A stretch of DNA of 64,000 nucleotides from Thioclava electrotropha (lineage in GTDB: Bacteria; Pseudomonadota; Alphaproteobacteria; Rhodobacterales; Rhodobacteraceae), in assembly GCF_002085925.2 (NCBI RefSeq), contig NZ_CP053562.1, forward strand, positions 3,361,501-3,425,500, given 5' to 3'. The translations under genes were made by a program, and so were the position numbers. The first letter of the stretch is position 1, and each line of letters begins with the position of its first letter. This document shows positions 15,057 through 23,928 of this stretch, one piece after another. The notes under the pieces were generated by a model. It saw only the letters and a program-made list of their open reading frames with translations, ran no database searches and had not been told where the DNA came from.

Positions 15057-15959
15057 GTGACGACGCCCCGAATTCGCCTCCATCTCGGAGCCCACAAGAC
15101 AGCGACAACCTATCTCCAGGCGCGCCTCGAACTGAACGCGAAGCTTCTTGCCGCGCAAGGTGTCGCTTTCTGGCCTATCAACAACATTCGTCCCCTCTTC
15201 CATCAGGTATGGACCGAAAGCAAAGGCGCGGGCAGGTCGGAAAAGCTCAAGGCACTCTCGGGACGTCCAACGCGCCTCGACAAGCTTGGATCGAAGATCA
15301 CGAGCCTGTTCGACACCTCGGACGAACTGCTTGTTTCCGAAGAGAACCTGTTGGGCGAAACGGGTGAATTCCTCGACGGGGCGTTTTATCCGACGGCGAT
15401 ATCGCGGCTTCAGCTTCTCGCGACATTCCTGCCGGATCGCCCCTTGGATATCTGGCTCTGCATCCGGTCCTATCCCGACTTTCTGGCATCGATCTATGGC
15501 GAAGCGATCCGCTTCTCTCCCGTTCCAAGTCCCGAGCAATTCGCATCCGCCTTTTCCTCACCGCAGGGGGCATGGCTGCAGATCATCGACGACATCCGCG
15601 ATGCCTTGCCGCACGCGAATGTCTTCATCTGGCGCTACGAGGATTTCCGCGACCTCGAGCCCCGCATCCTCGAAGGGTTGAGTGACGTCGAGGCTGAGGC
15701 GTTTGAGCCGCTGCAGAACCCTACTGTGCGGGGAAGCGCTTCCGACAGTGCAATCCGCGCCATGGCCGAGACCGCTGAACCGCTCTCAGCGACGGAATGG
15801 CGGTTTCGAATGGCGGCTCTGGAGCATGAGTATCCGGTGCAAAGCGCACGGGACCGGTTCTCCCCATGGCCCGAAGACCAATTCCGAAAAATGCAGCAAG
15901 ACTACGTTTCGGACATCTCCGCGATTGAAGCGCGCGCGGATATCACGTTCATCCATTGA
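15057..15959 (+). CDS. Sulfotransferase-like protein
   Basis: A 300-residue protein. Its N-terminus, LHLGAHKTATTYLQ, matches the 5'-phosphosulfate-binding loop of PAPS-dependent sulfotransferases (HxGxHKTxTTxLQ type). FIWRYEDFRD and the Arg/Ser-containing LCIRSYPDFLAS could form the 3'-phosphate site. GTG 15057 is preceded by GGAG at 6 bases. It lies upstream of the Wzx-like flippase and probably modifies a sugar of the repeat unit. This subgroup is divergent, so sulfate transfer is inferred from the loop. Confidence 0.7.
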   Translation: MTTPRIRLHLGAHKTATTYLQARLELNAKLLAAQGVAFWPINNIRPLFHQVWTESKGAGRSEKLKALSGRPTRLDKLGSKITSLFDTSDELLVSEENLLGETGEFLDGAFYPTAISRLQLLATFLPDRPLDIWLCIRSYPDFLASIYGEAIRFSPVPSPEQFASAFSSPQGAWLQIIDDIRDALPHANVFIWRYEDFRDLEPRILEGLSDVEAEAFEPLQNPTVRGSASDSAIRAMAETAEPLSATEWRFRMAALEHEYPVQSARDRFSPWPEDQFRKMQQDYVSDISAIEARADITFIH

Positions 15960-16012
15960 TCGCCGGGCGACCACCTCGATCATAGTTTGCTGCGAAAGGA
16001 CGCCCAGAACAG

Positions 16013-17524
16013 ATGACCGACACACGGACACGCCTGCTGAAGGGAGCCGTCTGGATCGCGCTCGGAAGCATGATCGCGAACGGAATCGGGTTCCTGAACA
16101 CGATCATCATGGCCCGGCTTCTCGTGCCCGAGGATTTCGGGCTTGTGGCAATCTGCGCTGCGGTGATGGCCATTCTTCTGTCGCTCGCGGAAATGCCCCT
16201 GTCGGAGACGCTGGTGCGCCATGACGCCCCGACCGAAGAGCATTTCAACACTGTCTTTTCGATGTCCTTCGCGCGTGGCCTCATCGTCGGGGGCGCGGTG
16301 GCCGCGCTGTCCTACCCGGTCGCGTTGCTCTATGGCGATATGCGACTGCAGAACATCCTGCTCGTGATGGCGGGGTCCTTCGTCTTCGCCGGTCTCGCGA
16401 ATCCAAAACTCGCCTTGTTCGAGCGAGAACTGGTTTTCCATCAAGTCGTCCTCATGAAGGTCGGCGAGAAACTCTTCGGCACGATCGTCGCAATTACGCT
16501 TGCACTCGTGTTTCGATCCTATTGGGCCTTGGTGCTGGGCGCCGTGGCCTCGGACGTCGCCCGGATCGTTCTCTCCTATGTCTTCTATCCCTTCCGGCCC
16601 CGCCTGACCTTCAGCAAGTATCGCGAGATCCTCTCTTTCTCGATCTGGATCACCCTGGGCACTTGGATTCAGGCGATGAACTGGCGCGCCAATCCGCTGC
16701 TTTTCGGGGCCGTGCTGCCAACCAACATTCTGGGGCAGTACAGTTTCGGCAACCGGATCACGAATGTGGTCATCGCGCAGCTGAACCAACCCCTGCAAAG
16801 GACATTCTTCCCGGCCTTTTCCCGGGTGAAGAACGATCGGCAAAAACTGGTATCCGCCTATAAACGTGTGCAGGGCGTTGCCTGCCTCTGGATTTTCCCC
16901 TTCGGCTTCGGCCTCGCGGTGATCGCCCATGACCTTGTCGCGTTGGTCTTGGGAGAGAAGTGGATGCCCGCCGTCCCCGTCATTCAGATACAGGCGATCA
17001 TCCTAGCCTTGCAGGCGACGGTGGCGATCCAGCCGATCGCCATGGCAACGGGAGACACCCGGCATCTCTTTTTCCGCGACCTGCGCGCATTCTTCATTCG
17101 ATGGCCACTGATCCTGCTCGGGATGTATCTCGGCAGCGCGAGCTACTACGGCATGCTCATCGGCGCCCTGATTGGCGGCGCGGTGGCGGTCGTCATCAAC
17201 ATTATCTGGAACATGACCCTGGTCACGCAGATCGCAGGCATCAGGCTGCGCGAGCAGCTGCAACTCGCCCTGACCCCGACGATCGCTGTGGCCTTTATGG
17301 CCCTCGTGGTCTGGTCGACCGGAAACCTTTGGCCGCAGCACACAAGCGTCCCTCTGGAGGCGGTGCGTCTGGTGAGCCTGATCACGATAGGCGGCATGGC
17401 CTACGTGGCTGCGGTCGCCGCGCTCTGGCAGTTCAACGGGCGCAAAGCGGGGCCGGAACTCGAAATGGCTCAGTTGTTGAAGGCGCTATTCACGAAAGCA
17501 TCGAAGTTTCGCCGGACTTCTTGA
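16013..17524 (+). CDS. Wzx/ExoT-like polysaccharide flippase
   Basis: A 503-residue protein with about twelve to fourteen hydrophobic helices. It starts with the amphipathic LLKGAVWIALGSMIANGIGFLNTIIMARLL pattern (split here as LLKGAVWIALG and IGFLNTIIMARLL) of the MOP superfamily's polysaccharide synthesis branch. It should flip lipid-linked repeat units across the inner membrane for the ExoQ-like polymerase. Its last 35 bases overlap the 3' end of the convergent sulfotransferase gene. Confidence 0.88.
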   Translation: MTDTRTRLLKGAVWIALGSMIANGIGFLNTIIMARLLVPEDFGLVAICAAVMAILLSLAEMPLSETLVRHDAPTEEHFNTVFSMSFARGLIVGGAVAALSYPVALLYGDMRLQNILLVMAGSFVFAGLANPKLALFERELVFHQVVLMKVGEKLFGTIVAITLALVFRSYWALVLGAVASDVARIVLSYVFYPFRPRLTFSKYREILSFSIWITLGTWIQAMNWRANPLLFGAVLPTNILGQYSFGNRITNVVIAQLNQPLQRTFFPAFSRVKNDRQKLVSAYKRVQGVACLWIFPFGFGLAVIAHDLVALVLGEKWMPAVPVIQIQAIILALQATVAIQPIAMATGDTRHLFFRDLRAFFIRWPLILLGMYLGSASYYGMLIGALIGGAVAVVINIIWNMTLVTQIAGIRLREQLQLALTPTIAVAFMALVVWSTGNLWPQHTSVPLEAVRLVSLITIGGMAYVAAVAALWQFNGRKAGPELEMAQLLKALFTKASKFRRTS

Positions 17525-18260
17525 TCGCGCGCTCCGCGAAACGCTTCGAAAGCGCGCGTTTCAGGCGGAGGAATTTCCCGCGGTCATCGTGTGACTTCTG
17601 CAGGTGAACGAGCCAATTCTGAGACACCGAAGCCAGAAGCGCTTCATCGACCTCTTCCCCAAGCCACTCGAGCAGAGGGCGGAACCCGTCCGGTTTGCCC
17701 TTGTAGTCGGCATAGTCGATCAAGAAGGCCCGATCTCCGAGCGCCTTGGCCGACGCCTCGAAACGGCGGTCCGCATCCTCGATCAGATCGCGGATCCGTT
17801 TCATGTTCGACTCGTAGCGCCACCAGCCGGACTCTGCGACCTCGCGCCAATCGCGCGTGTTGAAGATGATACGCGAGCCGGGAAAATATTGCGTCAGAAA
17901 CGCGATGGAACTCTCATACTCTGCCAGCGAAGTCTCATGGGCAGTGAACCGGATTTCCTTGAAGCCCGTGACGCGTGTGTCCGGGTCCGGGCGTAAGATC
18001 TCCTCGACGAACGCGTCAGCCAGCTTCTGGCCCCAGCTGTCGACCTTCGGATCGTTGATCCCGAACCAGGGCGCGTCCGGATTATGGGACTTTGCATGCG
18101 GGTGCTCCTGTGCCTCGGCAAGCACGGAGACGCTCATGCCGAGATGGTTGGCAATCCCGTTATTCTCGCCGCGAATGCAATACCCCTCCAACCTGTTGAG
18201 CAAGTTGAGCAGGACCGTTGAACCGGACCGACCGTAAGTGACGACAAAAAGATACTGCAT
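17490..18260 (-). CDS. PAPS-dependent sulfotransferase family protein
   Basis: A 256-residue protein beginning MQYLFVVTYGRSGSTVLLNLL. GRSGST is the 5'-phosphosulfate loop of the sulfotransferase family, and IIFNTRDWREVAESGWWR carries the 3'-phosphate-binding Arg and Ser. ATG 18260 is chosen because it directly opens the first beta strand; the frame is open to 18299. It probably sulfates a polysaccharide or glycolipid of this locus. It is the second sulfotransferase-like gene here and is unlike the one at 15057. Confidence 0.82.
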   Translation of the reverse strand: MQYLFVVTYGRSGSTVLLNLLNRLEGYCIRGENNGIANHLGMSVSVLAEAQEHPHAKSHNPDAPWFGINDPKVDSWGQKLADAFVEEILRPDPDTRVTGFKEIRFTAHETSLAEYESSIAFLTQYFPGSRIIFNTRDWREVAESGWWRYESNMKRIRDLIEDADRRFEASAKALGDRAFLIDYADYKGKPDGFRPLLEWLGEEVDEALLASVSQNWLVHLQKSHDDRGKFLRLKRALSKRFAERAIKKSGETSMLS

Positions 18261-18572
18261 TCTCTGGGCTACCTTTGAACTGTATCGAGCACTCCCCACT
18301 CGAACCTAAGCGAGCCCTGCGCCCTCTTCACCGCGTGACGGTTCTCGCGCCTCCGATCCGACCCCGAGTTGCAATTTATTTGGGCAGATGCGGGCGCGAC
18401 GGATAAGAAACCGGCGCATCTCATATGCGAGCCGGCCACCGAGAGCTCTTGCGCGCGGGCTGTCTTGCTCGGCTGGGGCAGCCCTCCTACCGTTTTTCGA
18501 AGCGATACTCAGGAACGGGGACCTGCCCGTGCCTGCCTTCAGGAAAGCGTTTTCAGATTGTGGCAAGAAACG
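18261..18572 (+). other. Intergenic region between divergent sulfotransferase and glycosyltransferase genes
   Basis: This stretch of 312 bases shows no credible gene. The downstream glycosyltransferase frame is open through part of it, but without homology-like sequence or a ribosome binding site. It presumably contains both promoters; no clear boxes, repeats or hairpins were found. Confidence 0.5.
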
Positions 18573-19448
18573 ATGGCCTCACAGTCCCGACCTTTAGCCG
18601 AGCAGCTTCCACGCGACGACGCGTCCCCGCGATATGCGGCGCTGATCAGGGCCTATGAATGCCCGCCGCTGCTTGCAGAGGTGATCGCGAAACTGCGCGA
18701 GCAGAGCTTCCCGCCAGAGGACATCATCATCGTGGATTCCTCGCATGAGGAACAGGTTCGCGACCAGTTCGCGGCCCTGGGCGCGACCGTCGTGCCCTAC
18801 GACGACACCGAGTTCAATTATTCCAAGGCGATCAACGTCGGCGTCGAGGCGAACACGCTTCCCTATACGCTCATCTTCAGCAGTCATGTTGTCTTCGACG
18901 ATCCGAAGTTCGTGGAAAACGGCTGGCGGGAGATGAAAGCGCGAGATCTCGAGATCGTCTACTGGGCGCCGGCGCATTCCGAATGCCCGGACCCGAGCAA
19001 GCTCGAACCCGTTTCGATCACCCCTCGGCTCTTTAACGGCCGCAACGGGATTTCGAATAGCGCCGCGTTGACGCCCACGGCTTTGATGCGCGAACGTCCT
19101 TTCCGCGAAGAGGTCTTCTCAGCCGAGGATCAGGAATGGACGCGATACTATCTGAAGCGCTTCAAGCGGCCCGTGCTCCGGATCGAGAGCGAGAAGTTTC
19201 GCTACCTCAACCCCAATCACGGAGAGACCGTCTGGAGTCAGGCGAAACTTCTCAATGAAGAACTCGCGATCGGGCATTTCGTGAATCGAAGACTGGTGAT
19301 GCCCGACCGGATCGCCGCACGTTTTCTGCGCGGTGTGCTTGCCACCATCCGCCGCCGCCCCGATCGTGCCCGTATGCATTTCGCGATCGCCAAAGCTCTG
19401 CTGGCAGCGAATTTCAAGCCTCCCAAGAGACAGTCCCGATATTTCTAA
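18573..19448 (+). CDS. Family 2-like glycosyltransferase
   Basis: A 291-residue GT-A-type protein. ALIRAYECPPLLAEVIAKL and IIIVDSSHEE form the start of the nucleotide-binding fold. LIFSSHVVFDD takes the place of the DxD region and FSAEDQEWTRYYL is the ED catalytic block. ATG 18573 is the last start before the conserved fold; its ribosome binding site is weak. No membrane segment is seen. It likely adds a sugar of the exopolysaccharide repeat unit. It is followed 28 bases later by a second glycosyltransferase. Confidence 0.8.
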   Translation: MASQSRPLAEQLPRDDASPRYAALIRAYECPPLLAEVIAKLREQSFPPEDIIIVDSSHEEQVRDQFAALGATVVPYDDTEFNYSKAINVGVEANTLPYTLIFSSHVVFDDPKFVENGWREMKARDLEIVYWAPAHSECPDPSKLEPVSITPRLFNGRNGISNSAALTPTALMRERPFREEVFSAEDQEWTRYYLKRFKRPVLRIESEKFRYLNPNHGETVWSQAKLLNEELAIGHFVNRRLVMPDRIAARFLRGVLATIRRRPDRARMHFAIAKALLAANFKPPKRQSRYF

Positions 19449-19476
19449 CAGGCGAACTGATCGCAAAGGACTCCGA

Positions 19477-20397
19477 ATGATGTACGACGTCCGCGAGCCG
19501 CATGCCGCGTATGACCCGAACGTGATCGACATCGTTTGCGTGACCGATTCCAACTATGCGCCGCATTTCGTGTCGCTGCTGAAATCCATCGAGGCGGGCA
19601 AAGGCGCGGAGCAGATCCGGGTTCACGCGATACTCGATTCCGTCGATGAGGCAAGGTTCTCGAAGATCGCAGAGACGGCGACGGGTCTCGAAATCCATCC
19701 CTATCACGTTGCGGATCATAAGGCGCTGAAGCTTCCGCCGATCCTGCATATCAGTCGCGCGACCTACCTGCGCCTCATAATGACAGAGCTTCTGCCGCAG
19801 GACATCTCACGCGTGATCTACCTGGATATCGACATGGTTGTGACCGGAAGTCTCGTCGACCTCTGGAGCACCGATCTGAAAGGTATGGCCTGCGGCGCCG
19901 TGCAAGACGCGTTCGTGGACCCGACGAACTTCGCGCGGCAACATGAGCTGCCGAGCGCGGGCACTTATTTCAATGCCGGTGTCCTCCTGTTCGATCTCGA
20001 TGCGATCCGGGCCACGGACGCATTGTCCCGAGCGCTCGACATGCTCCTGGCCGCGCCCGAGAAATACGAGTTCGCGGATCAGGACGCATTGAACAAGGTA
20101 TTCTGGGAGAACTGGTCGGCGCTGGACGCGAAGTGGAATTTCCAGCGCCTCTTTCTCTGGGAAGGGTGCGACTACACCTCTTCCGTTCCCTTGGCTCAGG
20201 CTTTGCCGCGGATCGTCCATTTCACGGAGTCGCCGAAACCCTGGCAGGCCGCCGAATGGCACCCCTATGCGTGGCTCTACTGGAAATACCTCCGCCGCAC
20301 GCCCTTTCTCGAAGAGGTAATGGAGCGCGAGAAGGTCGGTTGGCTCAGGCTTCTGAAGTTCTGGCTGAAGTTTTACCTGAAGAAACCGCGCTCCTGA
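19477..20397 (+). CDS. Family 8 glycosyltransferase
   Basis: A 306-residue protein of the GT8 (LPS galactosyl/glucosyltransferase) type. It has IVCVTDSNYAPHFVSLLKSI at the start, RVIYLDIDMVV with the DxD metal site, YFNAGVLLFDL, ADQDALNKVF, and IVHFTESPKPW near the end. All family landmarks are in order. ATG 19477 has AAAGGA at 6 bases. It is likely a retaining transferase using a UDP-sugar to extend the repeat unit. Confidence 0.9.
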   Translation: MMYDVREPHAAYDPNVIDIVCVTDSNYAPHFVSLLKSIEAGKGAEQIRVHAILDSVDEARFSKIAETATGLEIHPYHVADHKALKLPPILHISRATYLRLIMTELLPQDISRVIYLDIDMVVTGSLVDLWSTDLKGMACGAVQDAFVDPTNFARQHELPSAGTYFNAGVLLFDLDAIRATDALSRALDMLLAAPEKYEFADQDALNKVFWENWSALDAKWNFQRLFLWEGCDYTSSVPLAQALPRIVHFTESPKPWQAAEWHPYAWLYWKYLRRTPFLEEVMEREKVGWLRLLKFWLKFYLKKPRS

Positions 20398-20456
20398 GCG
20401 AATAGAATGCCGACGCCGGAAGGCAAGCAAAGGCGGTGACGAGCTACACTCTCAAC

Positions 20457-21584
20457 TCATTCCGCGGCCCCGAGCCTAGGACGCTGGCGCATGCTTCTAA
20501 GGATAGCTCTCTGGAGTGTCGCCGTATGACGCTCAAAAAGCCAATGAACACACCACGCGAGCAAGAAGGAGGACAGGATATACACCCCGAACAGGACCAT
20601 CCCGTTCCGCAAAGCGTCGAACCTCGCGACATGACGCATCGAACTGAGCAAGGCCATCAGAGGGAAATGAACAAGATACAGAGAGTAAGAGATTTTGGAG
20701 AGGAACTCTGCCAGTCGCGCGCAGTGGTCGAAAACCGGATTTGAGAGCGCGATCACCGCGAAAAAGGTCGCGACAGCCGTGATGTAGAGTGAGCCGATTG
20801 AGTAATCATTGACGAACTTGAGAGCGGACATGACGACGAAAAGCGCGAAGACCACCGCGAGCGCATAGATCGCTTTCGTTGCAACAAGGCGTCCGAGAAG
20901 CCCGTCGCGTGCTTTCCACGCAAAGTATCCAAACAACCAAGTCGGAAAGAGTACTGCCAAGTCGAGCCCGATGAACCACATCGTCAGAACGAAGAGCGCG
21001 GCAAAAAAGAGCTGATAACGGCCTGGTTTCAATGCAAAAAAGCCGAGCGGAAAAGCGACGTAATACCAAAATTCGTAGGCGATGCTCCAAAGCGGTCCAT
21101 TACTCCCGTAAACGGGAACGATAATATTGTGCAGGAAGAAAGCATTGCCCAGAAAAACGAGGACGCCGTTGGCCACCGGCTCGTTCGGGGCGCTCGCGAA
21201 CTCGGCCCCAAACTCACCTCGATAGTAAGCCGGGTCAAATTGAGACGCTCCAAGCCAGTCGAACATTGCTGTCATGACGAGCACCGGGAGCAAGACGATA
21301 CCCAAACGGACCACCCTGTGAACCGCGTACTCTTTCCACGACCATCGACCTTCGTGATAGACCCGATCCACGGAGCCAGCGACCAGATAGCCTGAGAGCA
21401 CGAAGAAAATGATTACGGAATAGGTGCCGAGACCGGTGAGCAAATAGAAGACTTTGGCGACGACCGTCGGGTCGTTCGCAAGCTCGGAGAAGTCGACGAA
21501 AAGGAAAGCTCTCGCGTGGCCGATCATCACCAGTATCGCGGCGATTGCGCGAAGCCAGTCGAGACCTACAATCTTCTGTGCCAT
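20457..21584 (-). CDS. Acyltransferase 3 family membrane protein (OafA-like)
   Basis: A 375-residue protein with about ten transmembrane helices. It opens GLDWLRAIAAILVMIGHARAF with the catalytic His of the family, followed by the conserved SGYLVAGS and later GPLWSIAYEFWYY. Members O-acetylate or O-succinylate cell-surface sugars. It closes the exopolysaccharide locus on the minus strand and converges with the GT8 gene. The donor acyl group cannot be deduced. Confidence 0.88.
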   Translation of the reverse strand: MAQKIVGLDWLRAIAAILVMIGHARAFLFVDFSELANDPTVVAKVFYLLTGLGTYSVIIFFVLSGYLVAGSVDRVYHEGRWSWKEYAVHRVVRLGIVLLPVLVMTAMFDWLGASQFDPAYYRGEFGAEFASAPNEPVANGVLVFLGNAFFLHNIIVPVYGSNGPLWSIAYEFWYYVAFPLGFFALKPGRYQLFFAALFVLTMWFIGLDLAVLFPTWLFGYFAWKARDGLLGRLVATKAIYALAVVFALFVVMSALKFVNDYSIGSLYITAVATFFAVIALSNPVFDHCARLAEFLSKISYSLYLVHFPLMALLSSMRHVARFDALRNGMVLFGVYILSSFLLAWCVHWLFERHTATLQRAILRSMRQRPRLGAAE

Positions 21585-21645
21585 TGCGCGCCCTCGTAGC
21601 TCGAACGGGGCAGGGCGATTTCGATGCGAAGTAAACTTGGGTGCC

Positions 21646-21669
21646 GCGCTCCCTCAACTCAGGGAGCGC
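21646..21669. repeat. 9-bp inverted repeat upstream of the acyltransferase gene
   Basis: GCGCTCCCT (21646-21654) and AGGGAGCGC (21661-21669) are perfect inverted copies around CAACTC. It lies about 60 bases upstream of the acyltransferase start. Without a T-run it is more likely an operator or leader hairpin than a terminator. Confidence 0.5.
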
Positions 21670-21870
21670 ACATACCATCCGCAAGGCAAGTATTGCTCAT
21701 CGCGGCCATCCGAGACCAAGGAGCCACACACGTTAAATGAAGCATTGTTGGCCTGCATGCGAAGAAATTACGCACGCGATGAACACGCAGATTTGAAAGG
21801 ACCATCTATCAGCTCTGCACGGGGGCAAGACCGCCCCTCACATGCTTCGCGACGTTAACGGTGCCCTCAG

Positions 21871-22134
21871 TTATTGCAGGGCGCGCAGAGAGGTCAGGAC
21901 CTCGTAATTGGGGCAATCCGTGGGGATGGCCTGCGGGCCTTCGCCCTTCTCCGCCAAAACAGCGAGGCAGAACTCGGTGCGTCCACAGGTGCGGCAGGTG
22001 GTGATCATCTCGGCGAAATCGGCTTGCGTGAGGAAGCCGTTATGCATCGCTTCGGAGATATTCACTCCAAGACGCCGCGCCATACCGCGCGTCACCCAGA
22101 AGTTCAGATCGATTTCGCTTTGCATTCCCATCAT
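21871..22134 (-). CDS. DUF6455 family protein (second of tandem pair)
   Basis: An 87-residue soluble protein with the cysteine pattern C-x2-C-x5-C in CRTCGRTEFCLAVL, preceded by a helical N-terminal half. ATG 22134 overlaps the stop of the upstream paralogue (ATGA); ATG 22131 is an alternative with better spacing to AAGGAG. It resembles the upstream neighbour across the whole length (GMARRLGVNISE against MAQQMGGDLSME). Function unknown; the cysteines could bind a metal or form a disulfide. Confidence 0.75.
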   Translation of the reverse strand: MMGMQSEIDLNFWVTRGMARRLGVNISEAMHNGFLTQADFAEMITTCRTCGRTEFCLAVLAEKGEGPQAIPTDCPNYEVLTSLRALQ

Positions 22135-22424
22135 TCCACTCCTTGGGGTTCGGCGCCGACGGTGGCGCGGAGCCGCGACATCATCAGGCGGTTTTCGCAA
22201 TAGGCGGGAGGTGCCTTCGCGGGGTTGCTTTGCGGGTCATGCTCGGCCAGCCAGAGCAGGCAGGCCCCGGCCTCGCGGCACTTGGTGCAGCGGATCAGCG
22301 CGTCTCTCCAGCCCTCGCCACTGAGCCGTCCGCTGGCCATTTCCATGCTGAGATCGCCGCCCATCTGCTGGGCCATCCGGTTCATCATCGCCGCGTGGCG
22401 ATTGAGATGTTTGGCAGCGGTCAT
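22131..22424 (-). CDS. DUF6455 family protein (first of tandem pair)
   Basis: A 97-residue protein starting at ATG 22424, with AAGGGAGG 5 bases upstream. It has C-x2-C-x5-C in CTKCREAGACLLWL and a later lone Cys (YCEN). It is a paralogue of the next gene, to which it is coupled by a 4-base overlap. Biochemical role unknown. Confidence 0.75.
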   Translation of the reverse strand: MTAAKHLNRHAAMMNRMAQQMGGDLSMEMASGRLSGEGWRDALIRCTKCREAGACLLWLAEHDPQSNPAKAPPAYCENRLMMSRLRATVGAEPQGVE

Positions 22425-22500
22425 GGCGGCCTCCCTTGAACAGTCATCCCGGTGATGGGGGGACTCTGCCGTAGGGTCCGCAATTTCGATATGATTCAGA

Positions 22501-23829
22501 TCAAGCGTTGCGATCCGAGGTATCGCCGTCGATTTCATGTCCGACATTGCAATCCAGATCGGGCGCGAAGCGCGCGGCCAACGCCTGCGCTTGCTCTGCG
22601 ACCACGGCGCGGTCGCGCCTCAAGGTCATCCCGGATTGCGAATGAGCTGCGGCGCGCAGCGCCTGATGCGCGGCGGGACGGCCGAAGTGATCGGGATGCA
22701 TCTCGGCCACGGCTTCCAGCACTTCCTGCTGGCGCAGAGCGACTTCCAGATGCCCCGCCCCATCGCGCCCGATCGCGGCGAAAGCATCCTCGGTATATTG
22801 CTCGGGCGTCACCGCGCGCACATAGACGCGGTCGAACACGCATTCGGGGCTGTTCGGCGGGTGCCATTCGGCCAGAACCCTCGCCAGACGCCCGAGAATA
22901 TCGATACCAGTGCCGGGGTCGTTGATCGCAGGCGAAAGCGCACGAGAGGCGATCTCGGCCAGCGCGATCAACCCGAATTGCGGATCCTGATCATAGTCGC
23001 GGGCATGGTCGATGGTGAAGGCGTCGCGCGCGGCCTCCTCGATCTCCTCGCGGGTCTCGGTATCGCCCGGCAGCGCATCGCATTGGACCAAATGAGACGC
23101 CCCATGGACGAATTCGCCGGGCCGCGCGCAAAGCCAGATCCGGCAGTCATGCGCCTCGGCGACCTTTTGCAGCGCGCCCATATCGACATGCTGCACATGG
23201 CCGGTCCGAGTCGAGGTGATCCCGAAGACACCCACGGGCGGCTCTTCCCATTCCTTGCCGCCGAGCCACGGCCGCTCGCAGCGTGCCTTCAGCGCCGTGC
23301 TCGCGGCACTCTCGACGCGGCTGATCACGTCGCCCAAGCGTCCGAATTCGCTCAGATGCTGCACCCAGCGCAACAGCGAGATCACCACCATCGCCACCAC
23401 GCCAAGCGTCACCACCAGAAGGATGAACCGCCCCGAGTCGTCATAGACATTCGTCTCGAGCGCGATGATCCCGACCAGAGAGAAGACGAAAGAGCCGATG
23501 AAGCTCGCCAGCACGTTCTGCGTGACGCGGTCGGTCTGCATCAACTTGATCGCGCGCGGCGTGGCCCCTGTCTGGGCCGAGCTGAACGCGGTGATCATGA
23601 TCTGCAACGAGAAGGTGGTGACGGTCAGCATCGCGGTCGCGATGATCTTCAGGATCGGCTCCACCGAGCCTGCCCCCATCTTGTAGCCGAGATCCGGCGG
23701 CACGAGATAGCCGAAGCCCGCCGATCCCAGCGCGGTCAGGACCCCCAGCACGCCGAAGGCCGTCACCCGCACCCAGATCTCCCGCAGGATGACCTTCAGC
23801 CGCCAGCGCAGTCGCGAAAAGATTGCCAT
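22501..23829 (-). CDS. DUF2254 family membrane protein
   Basis: A 442-residue protein. Four hydrophobic segments lie in the first ~170 residues, including the block TAMLTVTTFSLQIMITAFSSAQTGATPRAI (seen as MLTVTTFSLQIM and ASAQTG-like turns), and a ~270-residue soluble domain follows. DPQFGLIALAEIASRALSPAINDPGT is the most conserved-looking stretch of this family. The function is not known. The last residues end in a polar tail (DGDTSDRNA). It stands alone between the DUF6455 pair and an M48 lipoprotein gene. Confidence 0.82.
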   Translation of the reverse strand: MAIFSRLRWRLKVILREIWVRVTAFGVLGVLTALGSAGFGYLVPPDLGYKMGAGSVEPILKIIATAMLTVTTFSLQIMITAFSSAQTGATPRAIKLMQTDRVTQNVLASFIGSFVFSLVGIIALETNVYDDSGRFILLVVTLGVVAMVVISLLRWVQHLSEFGRLGDVISRVESAASTALKARCERPWLGGKEWEEPPVGVFGITSTRTGHVQHVDMGALQKVAEAHDCRIWLCARPGEFVHGASHLVQCDALPGDTETREEIEEAARDAFTIDHARDYDQDPQFGLIALAEIASRALSPAINDPGTGIDILGRLARVLAEWHPPNSPECVFDRVYVRAVTPEQYTEDAFAAIGRDGAGHLEVALRQQEVLEAVAEMHPDHFGRPAAHQALRAAAHSQSGMTLRRDRAVVAEQAQALAARFAPDLDCNVGHEIDGDTSDRNA

Positions 23830-23928
23830 TGGTTCTGTGTTCCCGTCCCCAGTTCCCGCGTCCCGGACCCGCCTTTGCCGGGGGCCTCTATGTCAAATCT
23901 CAAGTGCGCAGGCCCTGAACGGGTTCCC

